A stretch of 46,575 nt of DNA from Clostridia bacterium (GCA_900753245.1 CAADYJ010000018.1:1-46575), one strand, 5' to 3'; positions 24,829-33,329 are shown, counted from the first letter of the stretch. The notes: generated by a model not told the origin, from the letters alone. Numbers and translations are program-made.

Positions 24829-24860
24829 AAAGCCACATTAAATTATTTTACTGTGGCTTT
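24829..24860 (-). terminator. Intrinsic terminator after the GIY-YIG gene
   Basis: AAAGCCACA and TGTGGCTTT arms form a 9-bp stem with a T-run on the minus strand. Confidence 0.8.
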
Positions 24861-24867
24861 ATATTTT

Positions 24868-25173
24868 CTACATTCTTTTATATTTTTCACATTCTAATCT
24901 TTCAAAAAAGACATCTTCTAAACTTATTTGCTTTAATATCAATTTTTCTTTTTGTTCTTTTCTTAAAGTTTTTATTGCATATTCAAGTTTAGATGCTAAT
25001 TTTTTGTCTTCTGTTTGCCATGATGCTTCGAGTCTTTTTGCTTGATGACTTTTTGTATATTTAGCACATTTTTCATCTTTAGAAAAATGCTCATTTATTC
25101 TTTTTTCTAAATCTTTTGCTATTCCAGTATATATTGAATTATCTTCACATCTTAACATATATACGTAGTACAA
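24868..25173 (-). CDS. GIY-YIG nuclease-superfamily small protein (YhbQ/YazA-like)
   Basis: 101 residues, a single UvrC-type GIY-YIG domain: YVYMLRC at 3-9, YTG at 15-17, then R25 and H29, all conserved family positions. Stand-alone members have been linked to DNA or RNA cleavage, but no cellular role is settled. The start is TTG at 25173, because the GIY motif begins two codons later and no usable ATG lies upstream; GGAGGAATAGGA precedes it. It follows copA by 15 bp and is probably in the copper operon transcript, ending at the terminator 24829-24860. Confidence 0.88.
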   Translation of the reverse strand: MYYVYMLRCEDNSIYTGIAKDLEKRINEHFSKDEKCAKYTKSHQAKRLEASWQTEDKKLASKLEYAIKTLRKEQKEKLILKQISLEDVFFERLECEKYKRM

Positions 25174-25188
25174 ATTCCTATTCCTCCA

Positions 25189-27393
25189 TTATTTTTCTTT
25201 TTTCTTTAGCCTTAATGCATTTAGAGTTACACTAAAACTACTAAATACCATAGCTAAACTTGCTATCATAGGATTTATAGAAATTCCTATTGGTTTTAAC
25301 AATCCTATTGCTATTGGAATCATTAAAGTATTATAGAAAAACGCCCAGAATAAATTTTGTTTTATATTTCTTATAGTTTTCTTACTAATTTTTATAAGGT
25401 TTATTATTCCACTCAAGTCATTTCTTGTTAATATAACTTCTGCTGAGTCCATAGCTATATCAGCAGCACTATTTATACTAACACCTATATTAGCACTTGC
25501 AAGTGCTGGACTATCATTTATTCCATCTCCACACATCATAACATATTTGCCTTCTTGCTTTAGCTTTTTTATTTCTTCTACTTTTTGACTTGGCAATACA
25601 TTTGAAATTACTTTTTCTATACCAATTTTTTGTGCTATCTTTTCTGCAGTTTGCTTGTTGTCTCCTGTTAACATTATTGTTTCTATATTATTTTCATTTA
25701 GCTGTTTTATTACTTTTTGAATATCATCTCTTATCATATCATTAACACCTATAAGTGCAATTATATTACTGTCTTTTACAACATAAACAATGCTATTTCC
25801 ATTTTCGGCTAATTTTTTCTCATCTTCTTCATGAATATTTTCTATATTAAACTTTGAAAGCATTTTAGAATTTCCTAGAGTAATTTGACTATTTTCTATT
25901 TTTCCTATTACTCCATATCCACTTACTTCTTCAAATTCTTTTACATCTACTTTTTGTATATTTTTTTCTTCTAAGTAGTTTGTAAATGCTTTTGAAATTG
26001 GATGTGTAGCCTTACTTTCTATGCTTCCTACAATCTTCATTAACTCACTTTCTTCTAATTTTGAATAGTTAATTATTTGAGAAATTTTTAAAGTTCCATA
26101 AGTAAGTGTTCCTGTTTTATCAAATACAATAGTGTTTACTTTTTGAGCATTTTCTAATATTTCACTCTTTTTTACTAATATTCCATTCTCTGCACATAAT
26201 CCTTCGCTTACAACTATTGCAAGTGGAGTTGCTAATCCTAAACTACAAGGGCAAGCTACTACAAGAATTGTTACAAAGACATTTATAGCTTCATATACTG
26301 CGTTTCCTAATAATAAGTATACTATAAATGTTATTATAGCAATGGCTATTACTGCCGGAACAAAGTATCCACTTACTTTATCTGCTAATTTTGCAATTGG
26401 AGCCTTTGTATTTGTTGCTTCCACTACTAGTCTTACTATTTCAGATATAGTTGAATCCTTTCCTATTCTCTCTGCTTCATATTCTATATAGCCGTCATAA
26501 TTGATACTTCCCGCAATAACATTTTGTCCTACTGTTTTTGAAACTGGTTTACTTTCTCCCGTTAAGAAAGATTCATCAAAATGTGCTTTTCCTTCTATTA
26601 TTTTTCCATCTACTGCGATTTTCTCCCCTGGTTTACTTACTACTATATCTTTCTTTTTTATTTCATCTATTGTTACATTTTTTTCTACACCATTTATTTT
26701 TATCACAGCATTTTTAGGCGTTATTTTAACCAACTTTTGTAGTGCTTCTTTAGTTTTATCTTTATTTACATTATCTACATATCTTCCTAACTTTATAAAA
26801 AATATTATAATTGCTGCTGACTCAAAATATAAATTTTCTACATAATGATGCCTTCCAATTATAACCATATACATGCTATATAAACTATACACCATACTAC
26901 TTGTAACACCTATAGTTACTAGAGTATCCATATTAGGTGTTTTATGCACCAAGTTTTTAAACCCACTTTTTATAATATCAAACCCATAAAAAATAAAACA
27001 TATAGTTATTATAAGCATTACTGTTGTATATAAAATTGCATTTTCATGCATATCTAGTCCTTTTATGGAAGGTAAATTTATCATGCTTCCCATTGATATA
27101 TATAACATAAAAATTGCTAATACTAAAAATACTAGAAATTCAATTTTTTCTTTTTTTCTTTTTTTATTACCTTCTTCTTTAAATATTCCTAAACTTTTAA
27201 ATCCTGCTTCTTCTACAAACTTTTCTATTTTTTCTTGATTTAATATATTTTCGTTATATTCAACTAAAGCATTTGCCATTACTAAATTAACAGAAGCTTC
27301 TTTTATTCCTTCTTGCTTATTTAAATATTTTTCCAATCCGTTAGAGCAAGCACTACAAGTCATTCCATCTATTGCTAAAATAATCTTTTTCAT
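25189..27393 (-). CDS. copA: Copper-exporting P1B-type ATPase
   Basis: 734 residues. There is an N-terminal HMA domain with C13-x-x-C16 (GMTCSAC), then the P-type core: membrane CPC motif C381-P-C383 in VACPCSLGLATPLA, phosphorylation site D425 (DKTGTLT), HP motif in ATHPISKAF, and hinge GDGINDSPALA. The CPC motif and the C-terminal membrane Asn/Met-rich helices fit Cu(I) export across the cell membrane. Its ATG overlaps the copZ stop by one base (TAATG), so translation is coupled. No copper repressor gene (csoR or copY) is in the window. Confidence 0.95.
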   Translation of the reverse strand: MKKIILAIDGMTCSACSNGLEKYLNKQEGIKEASVNLVMANALVEYNENILNQEKIEKFVEEAGFKSLGIFKEEGNKKRKKEKIEFLVFLVLAIFMLYISMGSMINLPSIKGLDMHENAILYTTVMLIITICFIFYGFDIIKSGFKNLVHKTPNMDTLVTIGVTSSMVYSLYSMYMVIIGRHHYVENLYFESAAIIIFFIKLGRYVDNVNKDKTKEALQKLVKITPKNAVIKINGVEKNVTIDEIKKKDIVVSKPGEKIAVDGKIIEGKAHFDESFLTGESKPVSKTVGQNVIAGSINYDGYIEYEAERIGKDSTISEIVRLVVEATNTKAPIAKLADKVSGYFVPAVIAIAIITFIVYLLLGNAVYEAINVFVTILVVACPCSLGLATPLAIVVSEGLCAENGILVKKSEILENAQKVNTIVFDKTGTLTYGTLKISQIINYSKLEESELMKIVGSIESKATHPISKAFTNYLEEKNIQKVDVKEFEEVSGYGVIGKIENSQITLGNSKMLSKFNIENIHEEDEKKLAENGNSIVYVVKDSNIIALIGVNDMIRDDIQKVIKQLNENNIETIMLTGDNKQTAEKIAQKIGIEKVISNVLPSQKVEEIKKLKQEGKYVMMCGDGINDSPALASANIGVSINSAADIAMDSAEVILTRNDLSGIINLIKISKKTIRNIKQNLFWAFFYNTLMIPIAIGLLKPIGISINPMIASLAMVFSSFSVTLNALRLKKKEK

Positions 27394-27602
27394 TATTTTT
27401 CATCCTTTACTTCAAAGCCAATATCTTCTATTTTTTCTTTTATCAATTTTTCGTTTATGTTATTAGCTTTAACTTTTACTATTCCTGTTTTATGATCTGC
27501 CAAAACCTCTTGAACTCCTTCTATAGTTTTCACAGCATTTTGAATTCTATTTTCACATCCTGTACATGCCATTCCTTTAACATTTATTATTATTTCTTCC
27601 AT
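27393..27602 (-). CDS. copZ: Copper chaperone, HMA domain
   Basis: 69 residues, a single HMA domain with the Cu(I) ligands C13-x-x-C16 in GMACTGCENR. It would ferry Cu(I) to CopA in the cytoplasm. AAGGAGAAAT precedes the ATG, and the promoter is 27639-27667. The CopA gene overlaps its stop codon. Confidence 0.93.
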   Translation of the reverse strand: MEEIIINVKGMACTGCENRIQNAVKTIEGVQEVLADHKTGIVKVKANNINEKLIKEKIEDIGFEVKDEK

Positions 27603-27638
27603 TTATAAATTTCTCCTTCAGATATTTTATACATGCAT

Positions 27639-27667
27639 ATTATATACTTCTTAATATTATTTGTAAA
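27639..27667 (-). promoter_or_regulatory. Promoter of copZ-copA
   Basis: Minus strand: TTTACA (27667-27662), 17 bp, TATAAT (27644-27639). I could not find a clear CopY box or CsoR palindrome around it. Confidence 0.6.
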
Positions 27668-27721
27668 TAAATTTCTTCTATACTTTTACAGTTTATTTTT
27701 ATATTATTTACTTTATTTTAC

Positions 27722-27750
27722 TTGAACTTTTTATTTTTTTTGAATATAAT
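27722..27750 (+). promoter_or_regulatory. Promoter of the DUF1064 gene
   Basis: TTGAAC (27722-27727), 17 bp, TATAAT (27745-27750), 39 bp before the start codon. Confidence 0.65.
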
Positions 27751-27789
27751 AATTTTATTGAAATTTTATAAGAATATAGGAGTTTTGTT

Positions 27790-28143
27790 ATGGAACATTG
27801 GAGCGTAGAAGATTATAAAAATTTTGCTGATAAATCAAAAAGAAAAAGTAAATATAGAGCAAATAAAGTTTCTGTTGATGGTCATACTTTTGACAGTCAA
27901 AAAGAGGCTGACTATTACTGTGAACTAAAATTAAAATTACAGGCAAAAGAAATAAATGGTTTTTGTCTTCAACCTACTTTTATGTTAGCACCTAGTTTAA
28001 AATATAAAGCTGATTTTATCGTTTTCCATAAAGATGGCTCTAGTGAAGTTATAGATGTAAAAGGTTTTAAGACTAAAGAATATATTGCAAAGAAAAAAGT
28101 ATTTGAAGATAAATTTAATTTAAAAATAACAGAAATAGAATAG
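27790..28143 (+). CDS. DUF1064 PD-(D/E)XK-like nuclease protein
   Basis: 117 residues matching DUF1064 (PF06356): SKYRANKVSVDGHTFDSQKE, EADYYCELKL, then YKADFIV and EVIDVKG. D75 and D89-x-K91, with E39 and E45 before them, form a PD-(D/E)XK-type nuclease core. The family is best known from phages and prophages of Firmicutes, where it sits among replication or packaging genes. Here it stands alone with its own promoter and terminator and no phage gene near it, so it looks like a domesticated or stranded copy. AGGAG precedes the ATG. Confidence 0.82.
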   Translation: MEHWSVEDYKNFADKSKRKSKYRANKVSVDGHTFDSQKEADYYCELKLKLQAKEINGFCLQPTFMLAPSLKYKADFIVFHKDGSSEVIDVKGFKTKEYIAKKKVFEDKFNLKITEIE

Positions 28144-28176
28144 AACTAGAAAAACTTTCTAGTTCTATTTTTATAA
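28142..28176 (+). terminator. Intrinsic terminator after DUF1064
   Basis: AGAACTAGAAA and TTTCTAGTTCT arms with a three-base loop, then ATTTTT. Confidence 0.8.
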
Positions 28177-28440
28177 TTCAAATATATTTGCTTTTAATAC
28201 TATTTTTGAAATTTTAGTTTTTTCACTTAATGGAATATTCCAATTGCTAGCTAAAATAGATTTGCCTTTTTTATATTCTTTTGAGGGCTCACCTACTATT
28301 TTTTTTAATTGCCTTTGAAGTTCTGGTTTATTAGTATATATGCATAAAATATTTTCTTTATATAAAACATTTATTGTTGTCTCTTCTTCGTCTTTATTAG
28401 GTTCTTTGTATACTTTTACTTTCTTTTCTTCTTTTTTCAT
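28171..28440 (-). CDS. Small hypothetical protein
   Basis: 89 residues, not recognised. The first ~25 residues are very charged (KKEEKKVKVYKEPNKDEEE); the rest alternates beta-like and helical segments (TTINVLYKENILCIYTNKPE, LQRQLKKIVGEPSKEY, SILASNWNIP). There is no signal peptide or membrane helix. An ATG three codons further up (28449) directly abuts the Shine-Dalgarno AAAGGA, so the start at 28440, eight bases from it, is preferred. It is convergent with DUF1064 across the terminator. Confidence 0.6.
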   Translation of the reverse strand: MKKEEKKVKVYKEPNKDEEETTINVLYKENILCIYTNKPELQRQLKKIVGEPSKEYKKGKSILASNWNIPLSEKTKISKIVLKANIFEL

Positions 28441-28520
28441 TTTCAACATCCTTTTTTACTTTGTAGCTATATAATATCACAAAATAAAATATTTTTCCAC
28501 TCATTTTTCTAAACATTGTC

Positions 28521-29441
28521 CTAATTGTTACTTTTTTTTATTTTTGCTATAAAAAAACCTTCATAAAGTTCGGTTGGCATTACACAAAGTGTTCCATCTA
28601 TTTGGGTTGGTAATAATGGTAATTCTTCTTTTCCTTCAAATTCTATTGGTACTATTTCTACTTTATTATTTTTTAATATTTTACTTACTATCTCCTCGTT
28701 TTCCACATTTAAAATAGAGCATGTTGAATATACCATTTCTTGACCTTGTTTTAATATTTTTACTGCTTTGTTTAATAATTCCAATTGTGATTTTTTTGAT
28801 TTTTCTATTAACTTTTCTGTAAATGTTTTTTCTAAATTTATATCTTCAATATTTAAAGTTCCACTACCACTACATGGTGCATCTAAAAGTATGTTATCAA
28901 ATGAGAAAAAATCGTTTATTCTTCTACTGTCTTCTTGCATGATATATACAGATGTTGCTCCCTGTTTTTCTATATTGTATTTTAGCTTTTCTATTCTTAT
29001 TTTGTTTAGTTCACATGCTGTTATATTTGCATTATTGTTTGTTAAACTTGCAAGCTCTGTAGTTTTTCCACCTGGTGCTGCACACATATCTAAAATGTCT
29101 GTATTTTCTTTTGGTTCTAGTACTATAGGTGGTAACATTGAAGATAAACTTTGAAGATAAATTTCCCCATTTTTATAAATTTCTAATTCTTTTAAAGTAT
29201 CTTCTCTTACATTTTTTACTATATATGCAACATCACTCCAAGAAACTTTTTCAAATTCTATATTATTATTTTTTAGTACTTCTTCTACTTTTCCTATACC
29301 TGTTTTTAGAGTATTTACTCTAAAAGTTACCATTCTTTTTTGAGAATAACCTTCCAATATTTTACTGGTTATTTCTTCTCCATATTGCTGATTTAACATT
29401 TCTATTAAAAATTTTGGTACCATTTTTTCGTTATTTTCCAT
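28521..29441 (-). CDS. RsmB/NOP2-family RNA (cytosine-5) methyltransferase
   Basis: 306 residues. The SAM site is DILDMCAAPGGKTTELAS, motif IV is LLDAPCSGSGT (its Cys assists release of product) and motif VI is MVYSTCSILNVENEE (the nucleophilic Cys). These are the two-Cys signature of rRNA/tRNA m5C methyltransferases. The protein is shorter than RsmB or RsmF (about 430-480 residues): it has neither the NusB-like N-terminal domain nor a C-terminal PUA-like domain. The target RNA cannot be told. AAGGGAAG precedes the ATG. It lies 51 bp after tyrS on the same strand. Confidence 0.88.
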   Translation of the reverse strand: MENNEKMVPKFLIEMLNQQYGEEITSKILEGYSQKRMVTFRVNTLKTGIGKVEEVLKNNNIEFEKVSWSDVAYIVKNVREDTLKELEIYKNGEIYLQSLSSMLPPIVLEPKENTDILDMCAAPGGKTTELASLTNNNANITACELNKIRIEKLKYNIEKQGATSVYIMQEDSRRINDFFSFDNILLDAPCSGSGTLNIEDINLEKTFTEKLIEKSKKSQLELLNKAVKILKQGQEMVYSTCSILNVENEEIVSKILKNNKVEIVPIEFEGKEELPLLPTQIDGTLCVMPTELYEGFFIAKIKKSNN

Positions 29442-29492
29442 AATTCTTAATACTTCCCTTTCATTGTGATTCTACATACTTTTACATTAATA

Positions 29493-30719
29493 TTAAATTC
29501 TTTTTCCTATATAATTATTTTTCTTTCCTCTTTTCACAACTATATATGTATCTTCTATAAACATAGAGTTATCAACAATTGTATTTATATCTGTTGCTTT
29601 CTCACCATTTATTGATATAGCACCGTTTGATACAAATTCTCTTGCTTCTCTTTTGCTTGATGCTGCACCTAGTGCTACTACTAAATCTAAAATACTTTGA
29701 TTTGCTTCTACTTCTTTTATATTTTCGTTTCCAAATAATTCTTCAATATCTTTTTTACTTAAATCAGCAAATTTATTATTAAATAAATGATCTGCTAAAT
29801 TTACCGCTTTTTCATATTCTTCTTTTCCATGTAAGAAAGTAATTATTTCTCTTGCTAGTGCTTTGTGTGCCTCTCTTAATTCTGGATGTTCATTATTTTT
29901 TCTTTCATATTCTTCTATTTCTTCTTTAGAAAGGAATGTATAAATTTTTAAGTAATCTATTACCATGCTATCTTCTACATTTGTGAAAAATTGATATAAT
30001 TGGTAACTTGAAGTTTTCTCCTTATCAAGCCATAGTGCATTTCCTTCTGATTTTCCAAATTTCTTTCCTTGAGAATCTGTAACTAGTGGCATTGTAAATG
30101 CATATACTTCATCACCTGTAGATTTTCTAATCAAATCTATTCCTGCTGTAATATTTCCCCATTGATCAGAACCTGCACATTGCATATTTACACCTTTGTT
30201 TTCATGTAACCATTTAAAATCTAATGCTTGTAAAATCATATATGAGAATTCTGTATATGTAATCCCACTATCTAATCTTCTTCTAATTATATCTTTGTCA
30301 AGCATATAATTTATATTGAAAAATTTTCCATAATCTCTTAAAAAGTCTATCACATTTATATCTTTGTACCAGTCATTATTATTTACAACTTCAAACCCAA
30401 ATATTTTTTCAACTTGCGCTTTTAAGCTTTCAAAATTGTGTCTTACTTCTTCTTTAGAAATCATTGCTCTTTCTGTAGTAGGACGTGGATCTCCTATCAT
30501 ACCTGTTCCACCGCCAACTAATAAAATTGGATGATGTCCTGCTTCTTTTAGTCTTTTTGAAATTAGGAAACTTGATAAATGTCCTACATGAAGGCTATCT
30601 GCTGTTGGGTCTGTTCCAATATAAAATGTAAGCCCTCCTTCATTTAACTTATCTTCTAACTCTGGACTTGATATATCTTTTATAAGTCCTCTCCATTTTA
30701 AATCTTCAACTAATGTCAT
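29493..30719 (-). CDS. tyrS: Tyrosyl-tRNA synthetase
   Basis: A 408-residue class I synthetase of normal length. Visible are FYIGTDPTADSLHVGHLSSF (HIGH = HVGH), the tyrosine pocket YTEFSYMILQALDFKWL, QCAGSDQWGNITAG, the KMSKS-type KFGKSEGNALWL, and a C-terminal S4 RNA-binding domain (about 340-400). AAGGAGG precedes the ATG. It is regulated by the T-box at 30802-30990; a palindromic element lies between the T-box terminator and the start codon. Confidence 0.97.
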   Translation of the reverse strand: MTLVEDLKWRGLIKDISSPELEDKLNEGGLTFYIGTDPTADSLHVGHLSSFLISKRLKEAGHHPILLVGGGTGMIGDPRPTTERAMISKEEVRHNFESLKAQVEKIFGFEVVNNNDWYKDINVIDFLRDYGKFFNINYMLDKDIIRRRLDSGITYTEFSYMILQALDFKWLHENKGVNMQCAGSDQWGNITAGIDLIRKSTGDEVYAFTMPLVTDSQGKKFGKSEGNALWLDKEKTSSYQLYQFFTNVEDSMVIDYLKIYTFLSKEEIEEYERKNNEHPELREAHKALAREIITFLHGKEEYEKAVNLADHLFNNKFADLSKKDIEELFGNENIKEVEANQSILDLVVALGAASSKREAREFVSNGAISINGEKATDINTIVDNSMFIEDTYIVVKRGKKNNYIGKRI

Positions 30720-30770
30720 TTTTATTTCCTCCTTATTTTCTATAATATTTTCTAATTAAAACTTTTTAAC

Positions 30771-30801
30771 TGTGGTAAAAAAGGGCGTCCCTTTTGCCAC
30801 A
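30771..30801 (+). repeat. Palindromic element A, copy 3
   Basis: Identical to the copy at 17581-17611 except for four central bases (GCGT for CTGG). It lies in the tyrS leader just after the T-box terminator T-run, far from the RAYT gene. Confidence 0.85.
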
Positions 30802-30990
30802 AAAAAAGCCAAATACATCCTGTTAAAGGACGATTTGACTCGTGGTACCACCTTTATTTACTTATTTTAATAAGCCTTATTTAGCTGTTCGTAGCTACAC
30901 GTTAATTACTATAAGAATTGTAATTCGTAATTTTATATGCTAATAGTTTTCACCTACCACTATCTCTCTTTAAAGTTACTATAAAATTAC
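30802..30990 (-). promoter_or_regulatory. T-box riboswitch, tRNA-Tyr
   Basis: Minus strand: AAAGAGAG in stem I, TAC candidates for the specifier (30922-30920 in GAATTACA, or 30929-30927), the antiterminator bulge AAGGTGGTACCACG (30854-30841), and a terminator stem AGTCAAAT...ATTTGGCT followed by a T-run. TAC matches the downstream tyrS. Confidence 0.92.
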
Positions 30991-31034
30991 TACTAGTTTT
31001 CTTTTTAAAGCGCAATTAAATTAATCATATTTGT

Positions 31035-31063
31035 ATTATACTATATATTTTTTTTCATTGCAA
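31035..31063 (-). promoter_or_regulatory. Promoter of the tyrS T-box transcript
   Basis: Minus strand: TTGCAA (31063-31058), 17 bp, TATAAT (31040-31035). The gap 30720-31116 holds this promoter, the T-box and one copy each of palindromes A and B. Confidence 0.7.
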
Positions 31064-31084
31064 GCAAATCATTATTTTTTATGT

Positions 31085-31118
31085 AAAGGACAAAAGTGCT
31101 CCGTCCCGAATGTCCTTT
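31085..31118 (-). repeat. 34-bp palindromic element B, copy 2
   Basis: AAAGGACA and TGTCCTTT arms around a CGTCCC core. Read on the minus strand it matches 10326-10359 and, as there, begins at the stop codon of the upstream gene. Confidence 0.8.
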
Positions 31119-33105
31119 ATCTTCCTTTTACCATATCACAAATCACATCTGCACTTTTTTCTACTCCTAGCAGGTCACTGTTTATACAAATATCGTAGTT
31201 GCTAAAGTCTTTCCAATCCTTATCTGTGTAGTGTTTGTAATGATTTGCTCTTAGTTTGTCTATTCTTTCTATCTCTTTTTTAGCTTTGTCCTCTTCATAT
31301 CCATATATTTGTGTAGCTCTTTTTATTTTATCTTCCATACCGCTATATACAAATACTTTTATTACATTTTTCTCATCTTTTAATATAAAGTCTGCACATC
31401 GTCCTATTATTACACATGAATCTTTTGCTGCTAATTCTTTTATTAATTCTGTTTCTTTTACAAATAACTCATCTGCATTATCTAGCCCCATATAGAATCC
31501 ATTGTTTAATATTGCTGTTGCATCTCTTTTTTGCTCATTATTTTCTATGTATTCTTCTGATAAACCTGTTGTTTCTGCTAATTTTGTGATTATTTCTTTG
31601 TCATAGAATTTTATTCCTAGCTTATCTGCAATTAGTCTTCCTACATATCTTCCACCTGAACCATATTCTCTAGAAACTGTTATTACTACGTGATCTTTTA
31701 CTTTTTTGTCTGTACTTGTGTCATCTACTAAAGCTTCACTCTTAACATTTCCTTTTCCTAAATGCTTCATTTCTACTATAATTAATATCCCTGATATTAC
31801 AAATGCTAATCCATCTGCAAATGGTCCTGCATATAATACACCAATTAGTCCAAATAAACTACCAAATGTAACCATTGCTGGTATTAAGAATAAAATTTGT
31901 CTAGATAATGATAGTATTGCACTTTTTGCACTCTTTCCAATTGCTTGGAAGAATATTCCTGATGGTATTTGTACTCCATTACAAATTACCAACATTAAAT
32001 ATGTTCTAAATGCTATACATGCAAAGTCCATATATAGTTCATTTCCACTACCAAATATTGATATAAGTTTATCTGGTATTGTTTGAAATAATATAAATGC
32101 TATTGTACTAATTATTACGCTTAAGCCTAATACATATTTTAAAGTCTTCTTAACTCTATCATATTTTCCTGCACCATAATTATATCCTAGTATTGGTTGT
32201 GAACCTGCTGCAATTCCTATTATTATACTATTTAATATTTGGCTAATTTTCATAACTATACCAAGTACTGTAATTGGTATATCTGCACCATATTTTGATT
32301 CTGCCCCGTATTTTCCAAGTAAATTATTTTCAAATGCTATAACTAGCACGATACTCATTTGAGTTATAAAACTGCTTATTCCTAATGCTGATACTTTTCT
32401 CATAACTTGTGCTTGTGGTTTAAATTCTTCTTTTCCTATTTTTATAGATTTAAATTTTTTAATGTAAAATACATTTATTAAAAATGTTACAATTTGGCTT
32501 ATAACAGTTGCAATTGCTGCACCTTCTACTCCCATATTTAATAGAAATATAAATATAGGGTCTAATATAACATTCAATATTGCTCCTGCTACCATTGATG
32601 TCATTGCATATTTAGGATTTCCATCTGCTCTTATTATAGAATTTAATGTTGAACCTATCATCATAAAAGGAAGTCCTAATACTATAATTTCTCCATAACT
32701 TAAAGCGTACTCTCTTAAGTTATCTGTACATCCAAATAAATTCAATAATTGTGGTAAGAAAATTAGATATCCTACACATATTAATATAGAAACAACTACT
32801 GAAATTATAATTGCATTTCCTACACCTTTTGCTGCTTCTTTTTGCTTCTTTTCTCCTAATTTTAAGCTTAAATACGCTGCTCCACCGTCTCCAAACATTA
32901 ATGCAAATGCAAGACATACCATTGTAAGTGGAAATACTACGTTTGTTGCTCCATTTCCTAAGTATCCTACTCCCCAACCTATGAAAATTTGATCAACTAT
33001 ATTATATAGTGAGTTTACTAATAATGATATTATACATGGTATTGCAAATTTTCTAATTAGTTTTCCTATTTTTTCATAACCTAAAATGTTTTCTTCTTTT
33101 TCCAT
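31117..33105 (-). CDS. MATE-family efflux transporter fused to a cytidylate-kinase-like domain
   Basis: 662 residues. Residues 1 to ~445 are a complete MATE transporter with about 12 membrane helices (PCIISLLVNSLYNIVDQIFIG, split as SLLVNSLYNIVDQIFIG; ADGNPKYAM; GSQPILGYNYGAG), a cation-coupled drug/toxin exporter fold. A ~25-residue charged linker leads to a soluble domain (about 472-662) of the cytidylate-kinase-like family: ITVSREYGSGGRYVGRLIADKLG (S478-R-E-Y-G-S-G-G-R), FYDKEII and RCADFIL. That domain lacks a classical GxxGxGKS loop but has the family's SREYGSGGR version. AAGGAGAAGG precedes the ATG. The upstream leader has a promoter, a possible leader ORF and an intrinsic terminator. 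What the kinase-like domain senses or modifies is unknown. Confidence 0.88.
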   Translation of the reverse strand: MEKEENILGYEKIGKLIRKFAIPCIISLLVNSLYNIVDQIFIGWGVGYLGNGATNVVFPLTMVCLAFALMFGDGGAAYLSLKLGEKKQKEAAKGVGNAIIISVVVSILICVGYLIFLPQLLNLFGCTDNLREYALSYGEIIVLGLPFMMIGSTLNSIIRADGNPKYAMTSMVAGAILNVILDPIFIFLLNMGVEGAAIATVISQIVTFLINVFYIKKFKSIKIGKEEFKPQAQVMRKVSALGISSFITQMSIVLVIAFENNLLGKYGAESKYGADIPITVLGIVMKISQILNSIIIGIAAGSQPILGYNYGAGKYDRVKKTLKYVLGLSVIISTIAFILFQTIPDKLISIFGSGNELYMDFACIAFRTYLMLVICNGVQIPSGIFFQAIGKSAKSAILSLSRQILFLIPAMVTFGSLFGLIGVLYAGPFADGLAFVISGILIIVEMKHLGKGNVKSEALVDDTSTDKKVKDHVVITVSREYGSGGRYVGRLIADKLGIKFYDKEIITKLAETTGLSEEYIENNEQKRDATAILNNGFYMGLDNADELFVKETELIKELAAKDSCVIIGRCADFILKDEKNVIKVFVYSGMEDKIKRATQIYGYEEDKAKKEIERIDKLRANHYKHYTDKDWKDFSNYDICINSDLLGVEKSADVICDMVKGR

Positions 33106-33134
33106 TTTTCCTTCTCCTTCTTCATTTATTTATA

Positions 33135-33224
33135 TTAGTTATTTTTTACTAAACGCAAAAAAATAACACTTCTTTTCAAGTGTTGTTCGTTAATCATTGC
33201 TTTCTTTACAATGTGCGTTTCCAT
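33135..33224 (-). CDS. Possible leader ORF (29 codons) upstream of the MATE fusion
   Basis: An ATG at 33224 opens a frame of 29 sense codons ending in TAA at 33137-33135. It begins METHIVKKAM and runs straight through the terminator hairpin. The predicted transcription start is only about 7 bases upstream and no Shine-Dalgarno is visible, so translation, if any, would be nearly leaderless. It may be chance. Confidence 0.3.
   Translation of the reverse strand: METHIVKKAMINEQHLKRSVIFLRLVKNN
33156..33184 (-). terminator. Attenuator-type terminator in the MATE leader
   Basis: Minus strand: AACACTT, loop GAAAAG, AAGTGTT, then ATTTTTTT. It lies between the MATE promoter and start codon. A competing 10-bp hairpin (GTTATTTTTT with AAAAAATAAC, 33167-33138) would consume its 3' arm and T-run. 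Confidence 0.65.
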
Positions 33225-33237
33225 TCTTGCAACAATT

Positions 33238-33266
33238 ATAATAACACATAAAAGAAAAATTGTCAA
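33238..33266 (-). promoter_or_regulatory. Promoter of the MATE leader transcript
   Basis: Minus strand: TTGACA (33266-33261), 17 bp, TATTAT (33243-33238). A near-consensus sigma-A promoter. Confidence 0.75.
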
Positions 33267-33307
33267 AGCTTTCTAAAAAATAAACCCTTATTATTTGTGC
33301 AAAAAAA

Positions 33308-33329
33308 ATACCTTAAACAATTAAGGTAT
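33308..33329 (-). terminator. Intrinsic terminator after the small repeat protein gene
   Basis: ATACCTTAA and TTAAGGTAT arms with eight Ts on the minus strand. Confidence 0.75.

Noticed and set aside
28441..28449. Longer start of the small hypothetical protein
   Set aside because: Its ATG touches the Shine-Dalgarno; the next ATG is at proper distance.
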